From Rhodoferax sp. (GTDB taxonomy: Bacteria > Pseudomonadota > Gammaproteobacteria > Burkholderiales > Burkholderiaceae_C): a DNA stretch of 64,000 nucleotides. Each line of letters opens with the position of its first letter. Positions within the stretch are counted from its first letter, which is position 1. The position numbers and the translations under genes are program-made. The notes below the pieces were generated by a model. The model made no database searches. It was not told the DNA's origin and was given only the letters and a program-made list of their open reading frames with translations. The DNA is taken from positions 50,906 to 114,905 of the forward strand of contig JACKLK010000013.1 of NCBI GenBank assembly GCA_024236015.1. The letters are read 5' to 3'. This document shows positions 44,713 through 51,738 of this stretch, piece after piece.

Positions 44713-46410
44713 ATGTCGACAACAACCTATCGCACCTGCCCGCGCTCGGGCCTGCAGTTCGAGTCCCAGGCCGAGAAACTGATGCTCGCCAATGCCGTTG
44801 CGGCCGTGGTGTTCCTGCTCATCGGCGGCATCCTGGCCATCGGCGTCGTGCTCACGCGCTGGCCCGCCATCCACTGGCTCGAGGCCGACACCTTCTACCA
44901 GGTGCTCACGGCACACGGCATCGACATGCTGATCTTCTGGATCATCTTCTTCGAGATCGCCGTGTTGTACTTCTGCTCGTCGACGTTGCTGCGCTGCCGC
45001 CTGGCCACCCCACGGTGGGCCTGGGCCGCATTCGTGCTGATGGTGGTCGGCGCGGTCATGAACAACTGGGCCGTCTACCAGGGCGGCTCCAGCGTGATGA
45101 TGACGTCGTACGTGCCGATGATGGCCGAGCCTTCGTTCTATCTCGGGCTGATCCTGTTCGCGGTCGGTGCGCTGATCGGCTGCTTCGTGTTCCTGGGCAC
45201 GCTGGTGGTGGCCAAGCGCGACAAGACCTACCAGGGCTCGGTGCCGCTGGTGACCTTCGGCGCCATCACCGCCTGCATCATCGCGGTGTTCACGATCACG
45301 TCGGGCGCCATCATCCTGATCCCGACCTACCTGATGTCGCTGGGCATCGTCAAAGAGGTCGACCCGCTGATCTACCGCACCATCTGGTGGGCCTTCGGCC
45401 ACTCGTCGCAGCAGATCAACGTCGCCGCGCACATCTCGATCTGGTATGCAGTGGCGGCCATCGCCTTCGGTGCCAAGCCGATGAGCGAACGGGTCAGCCG
45501 CGGCGCCTTCCTGCTGTACATCCTGTTCCTGCAACTGGCCAGCGCGCACCACCTGCTGGCCGACCCGGGCGTGTCGACCGCATGGAAGGTCGTCAACACC
45601 AGCTACTTCATGTATTTCGCGGTGCTGGCCTCGATGATCCACGGGTTGACCATTCCCGGCGCGATGGAGGTGGCACAACGCGCCAAGGGCTTCAACAAGG
45701 GCCTGTTCGAATGGCTGCGCAAGGCGCCCTGGGGCAACCCGGTGTTCTCCGGCGTGTTCATCTCGATCATCGGCTTCGGCTTCCTGGGCGGCATCTCGGG
45801 CGTGATGATGGGCACCGAGCAGCTCAACATGATCATCCACAACACGATCTACGTGCCCGGCCACTTCCATGCAACGGTCGTCGTCGGCACCACGCTGTCG
45901 TTCATGGCGCTGACCTACTTCCTGATTCCGGTGCTGTTCAAGCGCGAGATGATCGCGCCCAAGCTGGCGCAGTGGCAGCCCTACCTGTTCGGCCTGTCGA
46001 TGTATTTCTTCTGCCTGGTCATGATGGGCGCCGGTACGCTGGGTGTGTCGCGGCGGCACTGGGACATGGCCTTCAACGGCGCGGCGCTGGCCTATGAATG
46101 GCCTGGCGCGGCCTACCTGATGATGGGCCTGGTCGGCATCGGCGGCATTGCTGCCATCGTCGGCGGCGCGATCTACATCTACGTGACGGTCGGATCGCTG
46201 CTGTGGGGCAAGCGGCTCGACGAAGGCAAGGCCAGCAGCACCTTCACGCCGATTCCGCGCAGTGCGCCGACGGTGGTCGCGCAAAGCTACGGTTCGGCCG
46301 GTTTCGCCGCACCCGGCACCTTCGTGCTGGCCATGGTGTTCCTGGTGTCCTTCATCCTGTACTACTTCATCAACTGGAAATATCTGTCGCAGGTCTGGGG
46401 CCTGAGTTGA
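44713..46410 (+). CDS. norY: Heme-copper subunit I, sNOR-type NO reductase candidate
   Basis: 565 residues, about 13 helices. Ligands can be placed by comparison with ba3 oxidase: H68 and H386 (low-spin heme), H384 (high-spin heme), H230, H279 and H280 (copper/iron B). HHLLADPG (279-286) and YVPGHFHATVV (380-390) are B-family signatures. The residue four after H230, the cross-linked tyrosine in B-family oxidases (GHPIVY), is Q234 in GHSSQQIN, and no tyrosine follows within the helix turn. Loss of this tyrosine separates NO reductases from O2 reductases. In a nirS genome without visible norCB this is the likely NO reductase. B-family NOR subtypes (sNOR versus eNOR) are not separated here with certainty. 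Confidence 0.72.
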   Translation: MSTTTYRTCPRSGLQFESQAEKLMLANAVAAVVFLLIGGILAIGVVLTRWPAIHWLEADTFYQVLTAHGIDMLIFWIIFFEIAVLYFCSSTLLRCRLATPRWAWAAFVLMVVGAVMNNWAVYQGGSSVMMTSYVPMMAEPSFYLGLILFAVGALIGCFVFLGTLVVAKRDKTYQGSVPLVTFGAITACIIAVFTITSGAIILIPTYLMSLGIVKEVDPLIYRTIWWAFGHSSQQINVAAHISIWYAVAAIAFGAKPMSERVSRGAFLLYILFLQLASAHHLLADPGVSTAWKVVNTSYFMYFAVLASMIHGLTIPGAMEVAQRAKGFNKGLFEWLRKAPWGNPVFSGVFISIIGFGFLGGISGVMMGTEQLNMIIHNTIYVPGHFHATVVVGTTLSFMALTYFLIPVLFKREMIAPKLAQWQPYLFGLSMYFFCLVMMGAGTLGVSRRHWDMAFNGAALAYEWPGAAYLMMGLVGIGGIAAIVGGAIYIYVTVGSLLWGKRLDEGKASSTFTPIPRSAPTVVAQSYGSAGFAAPGTFVLAMVFLVSFILYYFINWKYLSQVWGLS

Positions 46411-46473
46411 AATGAACCAGTTCCGGAGCGCCACGACAGCCCCGGCCGCCGCAACCAGGATGGAGAAAACCCC

Positions 46474-47373
46474 ATGACAAGCACCACGACCCATCCGGCC
46501 CGGCTGGCCCATGCCAGCCGCGCACGCACCGTGCTCGGGCTGTTCAAGCTGCGCATCGGCTCGATGATCATGGTCACCGCACTGGTGGGCATGGCCGTCA
46601 CGCCGGGCGCATTGCCCGCAGCCTGGCAGATCGCCGTGCTGGCACTGTCGGTACTGGCGGCGTCGGCCGCCGCCGGCGCATTCAACCAGTACGTCGAGGT
46701 CGACACCGACCGCCTGATGGCACGCACCCGCGGCCGTGCCTTCGTCACCGGAGCGCTGCAACACTCCCCGATCTGGCTGCTGGTGATCGCGCTGTTGCTG
46801 GCGGTTGCCGTGGCCGGCGCCTGGGTCGGCCTCAACGCCGCCGCGGCGCTGTACACCTTCCTGGGGGCGTTCACCTACGGCGTCGTCTACACCCTGTGGC
46901 TCAAGCGGCGCAGCTGGCTCAACATCGTGGTCGGTGGCCTGGCCGGCAGCTTTTCGGTGCTGGCGGGCGCGGCCGCGGTCAACCCCGACATCGGCGCGCT
47001 CCCGCTGCTGCTGGCACTGGTGCTGTTCCTGTGGACACCGCCGCACTTCTGGAGCCTGGCCATCGCCAACCAGGCCGACTACGCGGCCGCGGGCGTGCCC
47101 ATGCTGCCCGTCGTCGTGGGCGCCGAACGCGCCGCACAGATCGTGTTCCACAGCACGGTGGCGCTGGCGCTGGCCTCGCTGCTGCCGGCGTTCTTCGGCG
47201 CCGGCCCGATCTACCTGCTCGGGGCGGCCATCGGCGGCGGCCATTTCGTGCACAAGGCCTGGCAGCTCAAGCGCGCACCCGGGCGCAAGACCGCCATGGG
47301 CGCGTTCTTCGCATCGCTGGTACAACTGAGCCTGGTGCTCGCCGCCGCCACGGCGGATGGCCTTTTGAGATGA
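46474..47373 (+). CDS. ctaB: Protoheme IX farnesyltransferase (heme O synthase)
   Basis: 299 residues, nine helices, UbiA-family prenyltransferase. The first Asp-rich motif is NQYVEVDTDRLMARTRGR (~residue 66), the second lies in the loop YGVVYTLWLKRRSWLNI (~131), and LFLWTPPHFWSLAIANQADY (~188) is a CtaB signature. It farnesylates heme B to heme O. It is embedded in the heme-copper operon, and with ctaA nearby implies that one of the two heme-copper proteins may carry an O- or A-type heme. Overlaps the Sco gene by 4 bases. Confidence 0.88.
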   Translation: MTSTTTHPARLAHASRARTVLGLFKLRIGSMIMVTALVGMAVTPGALPAAWQIAVLALSVLAASAAAGAFNQYVEVDTDRLMARTRGRAFVTGALQHSPIWLLVIALLLAVAVAGAWVGLNAAAALYTFLGAFTYGVVYTLWLKRRSWLNIVVGGLAGSFSVLAGAAAVNPDIGALPLLLALVLFLWTPPHFWSLAIANQADYAAAGVPMLPVVVGAERAAQIVFHSTVALALASLLPAFFGAGPIYLLGAAIGGGHFVHKAWQLKRAPGRKTAMGAFFASLVQLSLVLAAATADGLLR

Positions 47374-48227
47374 CATGTCTGCGGGTTGCCATGGCACTGG
47401 CCCTGACCCTGCTCGCCACCGCGGTGGCCGCGCAGGGCTCGGGTGCGGCCGCCACCGCGCTTGACCCGACGAGCGCGCTGCGCGACAGCCAGGCCGCCAT
47501 CGGCCGGGACATGAGCCGGCACCAGCTGCTCGACACGCGCGGCAAACCGGTCCGGCTGGGTGACTTCGCCGGCAAGCCGCTGCTCGTGAGCTTCATCTAT
47601 ACCGGTTGTTTCCAGGTCTGCCCGACCACGACCAAGTCGCTGTCGGAGGCTGTCGACCAGCTCGCCGAAGTGTTCGGCGAAGGCTCTTTCAATGTCGTCA
47701 GCATCGGCTTCAACCAGCCGTTCGACTCGCCCGCGGCGATGCGCGCCTTCGCCGCGCAGATGCGCGTGGACAGGCCGAACTGGAAATTCCTGAGCCCGCC
47801 GCCGGCCACGGTGGACGCGTTGACCGCCGATTTCGGATTCCGCTACGTGGCGACGCCGGCGGGCTTCGACCACATGCTGACGGTATCGGTGCTCGATGCC
47901 AAGGGCCGGATCGCGACCCAGGTCTATGGCGAACGGCTGACCCGCGACCAGCTCGGCGAACCGTTGCGGCTGATGCTGCGCGATGCCCCCATGCCCGAGA
48001 GCATGCAGCTGGCCGACCTGATCGAGCGGGTGCGCATCCTGTGCACGGTCTACGACCCGGAGACGGGAACCTACCGCTACGACTACGCACTGTTCATCGA
48101 GATCGCCGGCGGCCTCACCTTCGCACTCGCCATGGCCTGGTTCTTCCTGGACGAATGGCGCAACCGTCGGCGCCGGCAGCGCAAGGCCGAACGCGCGATG
48201 CGGGCCTTGGACGGAACACCGGGCTAG
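47370..48227 (+). CDS. senC: SCO1/SenC-family copper chaperone
   Basis: 285 residues: signal peptide (1-21), thioredoxin-like Sco domain with the copper ligands C80-x3-C84 (YTGCFQVCPTTT) and H168 (GFDHML), and an extra C-terminal membrane helix (~235-255) with a basic tail. Sco proteins load CuA, here presumably that of the subunit at 44160. The extra C-terminal helix is unlike classical Sco1 and may dock it to the complex. senC genes accompany norSY in the sNOR arrangement. Confidence 0.85.
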   Translation: MTCLRVAMALALTLLATAVAAQGSGAAATALDPTSALRDSQAAIGRDMSRHQLLDTRGKPVRLGDFAGKPLLVSFIYTGCFQVCPTTTKSLSEAVDQLAEVFGEGSFNVVSIGFNQPFDSPAAMRAFAAQMRVDRPNWKFLSPPPATVDALTADFGFRYVATPAGFDHMLTVSVLDAKGRIATQVYGERLTRDQLGEPLRLMLRDAPMPESMQLADLIERVRILCTVYDPETGTYRYDYALFIEIAGGLTFALAMAWFFLDEWRNRRRRQRKAERAMRALDGTPG

Positions 48228-48234
48228 GGTCGGC

Positions 48235-49794
48235 ATGCCGCTGCTGCGCACCCTCCGCATGCACGCACTGGCCGCCTTCGCGTGGCTCGAACGCCGGCTG
48301 GACCGGGTGTGCGGTTCCCGCTTGAACCCGCTGCGCCAGCTCGGCGCGCTGGGGTTCATGCTGTTCTGGCTGCTGGCCATCAGCGGCATCTACCTCTACG
48401 CCGTGCTGGACAGTTCGGCCGAGGGCGCCTACCGGTCGATCGACGGGTTGTCGCGCCAGCAGTGGTATCTCGGCGGCGTGTTGCGCAGCCTGCACCGGTA
48501 TGCCGCCGACGCCTTCATCGTCGTGATGCTGCTGCATCTGCTGCGCGAAGCGCTGCTCGGGCGCTACAGCGGTTTCCGGCGTTTCTCCTGGCTGACCGGC
48601 GTACCGCTGCTGCTGCTGGCCTTCGCCAGCGCCATCGGCGGCTTCTGGCTCAACTGGGACCAGCTGGGGCAATTCTCCGCACTGGCCACGGCCGAACTGC
48701 TGGACGTATTGCCGATCTTCGCATCGCCGCTGACACGCAATTTCCTGGATGCGGCCGCCGTCAGCGACCGCCTGTTCTCGCTGTTCATCTTCGTGCACAT
48801 CGGCGCTTCGCTGTTCCTGGTGTTCGGCCTGTGGTTCCACATCCAGCGTCTGGCCCATGCCGCCATCTTCCCACCGCGCGCCATGGCGCTGGGCCTTCTG
48901 GCCGGCCTGCTCGCGCTGGCCCTGGCCGCACCGGTGCTGAGCCATCCGCCCGCCGACATGGCGCTGTCCCCGACCACGCTGGCGCTCGACTGGATCCTGC
49001 TGTTCATCCATCCGCTGGCCACCACCACCTCGCCCGGCCTGGTCTGGGCCGCGTTGCTGGCAGTGCTTGCATTCCTATTCCTGCTGCCCTTCCTGCCGCA
49101 ACCGGCGCCGGCGCCGGTTGCCGTCGTCGACCCGGCCAATTGCAACGGCTGCCGGCGCTGTTTCGATGACTGCCCCTACGCCGCGGTGACGATGGTTCCG
49201 CATCCCATCCGCGGTGCGCGCCAGATGGCGCAGGTCAACTCCGACCTGTGCGCGGGCTGCGGCATCTGTGTCGGCGCCTGTCCGTCTTCGACGCCGTTTC
49301 GCAGTGCGGCCGAACTGGTCACCGGCATCGACATGCCTGCCAGTCCGATCGGCGTGATGCGCCAGCGCCTGACCGAAGGCCTGGCCGCGCTGGATGCGAC
49401 AGGCAACCGGATCGTCGTGTTCGGTTGCCGGCATGGTGCCGCCACCGGCCGTGTTGCCGCACCCGATGTGCTGGCACTGGAGCTGATCTGCACCGGCCAG
49501 TTGCCGCCATCGTTTGTCGAATACGCATTGCGCGACGGCGCCGCCGGCGTCGTCGTGAGCGCCTGCTCCGAGGGCGGCTGCGCGTTCCGGCTCGGCCAGC
49601 GCTGGACCGCGCAGCGCCTGCGCGGAACCCGCGAGCCGCATCTGCGCGCGACGGTTCCCGCTGCAAGCCTGGAGCTGGTCTGGGCCGATGCGGGCGACGA
49701 GACCGCGCTTCGAAGGGCGGTCGACACGCTGCGCCACAGGCTGGCCAGCCCCCTGCAACCGCGCAACGCCGCTGCGGCGCACGCCCATGGCTGA
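48235..49794 (+). CDS. Cytochrome b fused to 2[4Fe-4S] ferredoxin and MvhD-like domain
   Basis: 519 residues in three modules. Residues ~30-215 are a cytochrome b/b6-like four-helix bundle with bis-heme ligands H87, H101, H188 and H202 (13-residue spacing in each pair), followed by about two more helices (to ~287). Residues 300-350 hold two [4Fe-4S] motifs (C303, C306, C309, C313; C339, C342, C345, C349). Residues 392-500 match the MvhD/FlpD [2Fe-2S] domain of hydrogenase-heterodisulfide reductase complexes (C398, C419 in ELICTGQLPP, C444 and C449 in SACSEGGC). The combination suggests electron transfer between a cytoplasmic Fe-S carrier and quinone or heme b. It starts 7 bases after senC. 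I do not recognise a characterised homologue. Confidence 0.7.
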   Translation: MPLLRTLRMHALAAFAWLERRLDRVCGSRLNPLRQLGALGFMLFWLLAISGIYLYAVLDSSAEGAYRSIDGLSRQQWYLGGVLRSLHRYAADAFIVVMLLHLLREALLGRYSGFRRFSWLTGVPLLLLAFASAIGGFWLNWDQLGQFSALATAELLDVLPIFASPLTRNFLDAAAVSDRLFSLFIFVHIGASLFLVFGLWFHIQRLAHAAIFPPRAMALGLLAGLLALALAAPVLSHPPADMALSPTTLALDWILLFIHPLATTTSPGLVWAALLAVLAFLFLLPFLPQPAPAPVAVVDPANCNGCRRCFDDCPYAAVTMVPHPIRGARQMAQVNSDLCAGCGICVGACPSSTPFRSAAELVTGIDMPASPIGVMRQRLTEGLAALDATGNRIVVFGCRHGAATGRVAAPDVLALELICTGQLPPSFVEYALRDGAAGVVVSACSEGGCAFRLGQRWTAQRLRGTREPHLRATVPAASLELVWADAGDETALRRAVDTLRHRLASPLQPRNAAAAHAHG

Positions 49795-50305
49795 ACGCAT
49801 GGCAACCGGACCCCTGGCCTGGGCCGGACAGGCCCTGCTGTACGGCCTGTTCGCGCTGGTGATCGGTGTGTTCTCGCGCTGGCCTCCCTACCAGGTGCTG
49901 GAACCGGGCCAGGCGATCATCAAGCTCAGCTTCAACCACCAGGGCAAGGTCGTGGCCGACTGCCAGGCCGTCAGTGCCGAGGAGCAGGCCAAGCTCAAGC
50001 CGACGATGCGCCAGACCCGGATCTGCCCGCGCGAGCGCTCGCCGATCACGGTCGAACTCGACCTCGACGGCGCGACCACACTGCACCATGTCGCGCAGCC
50101 CTCCGGCCTGTCGCGCGACGGTGCGTCGAGTTATTACCACCGGCTGCTGGTGCCGGCGGGCACGCACCAGCTCACCATCCGGCTCAAGGACGACGTGCGC
50201 AGCCCCGGATTCGACTACCAACGCCAGGCCAGCGTCACGCTCGCGCCGGCGCAGATCCTGGTCATCGACTTCGATCCGGCCAAGGGCGGGATCACACTGC
50301 AATGA
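49787..50305 (+). CDS. One-helix protein with exported domain, unknown function
   Basis: About 172 residues. One membrane helix (~12-30) is followed by a soluble beta-rich domain, predicted periplasmic, with two cysteines (VADCQAV and TRICPRERS, ~residues 59 and 80) and a His pair (TTLHHVAQ). FixH-like accessory proteins have a similar layout, but no sequence match is visible. It overlaps the gene before it by 8 bases and the heme-copper-fold gene after it by 4, so it is probably a dedicated subunit or assembly factor. The ATG at 49799 is an alternative start. Confidence 0.55.
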   Translation: MAERMATGPLAWAGQALLYGLFALVIGVFSRWPPYQVLEPGQAIIKLSFNHQGKVVADCQAVSAEEQAKLKPTMRQTRICPRERSPITVELDLDGATTLHHVAQPSGLSRDGASSYYHRLLVPAGTHQLTIRLKDDVRSPGFDYQRQASVTLAPAQILVIDFDPAKGGITLQ

Positions 50306-51738
50306 GCACACTGACAGAACCCCGCTACCTGCACGCCGGCTCCGCGGCAAGCACGCAACGCTCCGGCTCCAGCTACCCGATTGCGGTGCCGCACGGCGCA
50401 CAACGCGCGCTGGCGCGCGCATGGTTGTGGCTGGGCCTGCTGGCGCTGATCGGCTCGGGCCTGTTCTCGCTGCTGCTGGTGTTGTCACGCACGCCGGTGG
50501 TCAACCAATGGCTGCCGGGAGTCGACTTCTTCCGCGTCGCGCTGGTGGTGCATGTCGACCTGTCGGTACTGGTCTGGTTCGTCGCGCTGGCCGGCATGTT
50601 GTGGAGCCTGAACAACACGCCCCGCGGCACCCATTGGGGCTGGCTTGCCCTGGCCGGCTGCGGCGCGGGCGCGGCACTGATGGCGCTGTCGGCCTTCGTC
50701 GGCCAGGGTGCGCCGGTCATGGCCAACTACATCCCGGTGCTCGAGCGGCCGATGTTCCTGCTCGGCCTGGTCGTGTTCGCGCTGGCATCCGCGGTGCTGG
50801 TCGGGCACAGCCTGTGGGCCGCCCCGTGCACCGGACGGTCGATCGACGGCGCGGGGGCGCTGCGCTTCGGTCTCAATGCCGCTGCGGTCTCTGCGGCCGT
50901 CGCACTGGGCGCGTTCGCCTGGTCGTTCCTGGTGGTGCCCGCATCGCTGGACGGCAAGGCCTATTACGAGATCCTGTTCTGGGGCGGCGGACACGCGCTG
51001 CAGTTCACCTGGACGCTGCTGATGCTGGTGGCCTGGCTGGCACTGGCCAGCGCCAGCGGCGCCCGGCTGATGATCAGCCCGCGCGTGACGGTGCTGATGT
51101 TCGTGCTGGCGCTGGTGGCGGTGTTCGTGACGCCGTATGCCTATCTCGCGCACGACATCGCGTCGGTCGAACACCGCGCCCTGTTGACCTGGGCCATGCG
51201 CGTGGGTGGCGGCCTGGCGATCCTGCCGATCGCACTGGCCGTCGTGCTGGCGCTGCTCGCCGCACCCAGGGCCGATGCAACCACCCGACCGCTGCGCGCG
51301 GCCCTGGTGTGGTCCATCGTGCTGTTCGCCTCCGGCGGCGTGATCGGCATCTTCATCCAGGGCTCCAACGTGCGCATCCCGGCGCATTACCACGGTTGCA
51401 TCGTCGGCGTGACGCTGGCGCTGATGGGGCTGGCCTACCACCTGCTGCCGCGGCTCGGTTTCGCTGCGCCCGCCGGCAGGATGGCGGCCTGGCAGCCGGC
51501 CCTGTACGGCATCGGCCAGCTGATGCACATCACCGGGCTGGTCTGGTCCGGCGGTTACGGTGTGCAGCGCAAGGTGGCCGGGGCCGAGCAGGTCTTGCGC
51601 AGCACCGGCGAGATCGCCGGCATGGGATTGATGGGGCTGGGCGGCCTGGTGGCGATCATCGGCGGCCTGCTGTTCGTCGTCGTGATGCTGCGTGCGATGC
51701 ACCAAATCACTTACGACAAAACACAGGGCCCCGCATGA
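50302..51738 (+). CDS. Divergent heme-copper-fold subunit I with altered metal site
   Basis: 478 residues, about 12 helices. Heme ligands by position: H84 (VVHVDLSVLVW) and H364 for the low-spin heme, H362 for the second heme (IPAHYHGCIVGVTLALMG). The first metal-B ligand is H231 (GGGHALQF), with F235 where oxidases of the A and B families have Tyr and cNOR has Glu. The helix VII pair, normally His-His, reads H284-D285 (YLAHDIAS). The site is therefore incomplete for CuB and could hold another metal, or none. It overlaps its neighbours on both sides by 4 bases. Function is unknown: an NO or O2 reductase variant, or a purely electron-transferring relative. Confidence 0.6.
   Translation: MSTLTEPRYLHAGSAASTQRSGSSYPIAVPHGAQRALARAWLWLGLLALIGSGLFSLLLVLSRTPVVNQWLPGVDFFRVALVVHVDLSVLVWFVALAGMLWSLNNTPRGTHWGWLALAGCGAGAALMALSAFVGQGAPVMANYIPVLERPMFLLGLVVFALASAVLVGHSLWAAPCTGRSIDGAGALRFGLNAAAVSAAVALGAFAWSFLVVPASLDGKAYYEILFWGGGHALQFTWTLLMLVAWLALASASGARLMISPRVTVLMFVLALVAVFVTPYAYLAHDIASVEHRALLTWAMRVGGGLAILPIALAVVLALLAAPRADATTRPLRAALVWSIVLFASGGVIGIFIQGSNVRIPAHYHGCIVGVTLALMGLAYHLLPRLGFAAPAGRMAAWQPALYGIGQLMHITGLVWSGGYGVQRKVAGAEQVLRSTGEIAGMGLMGLGGLVAIIGGLLFVVVMLRAMHQITYDKTQGPA

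Noticed and set aside
44160..46410. Reading this pair as an ordinary cytochrome c oxidase
   Set aside because: The active-site tyrosine position is glutamine and the context is denitrification, so an oxidase is less likely, though still the main alternative.
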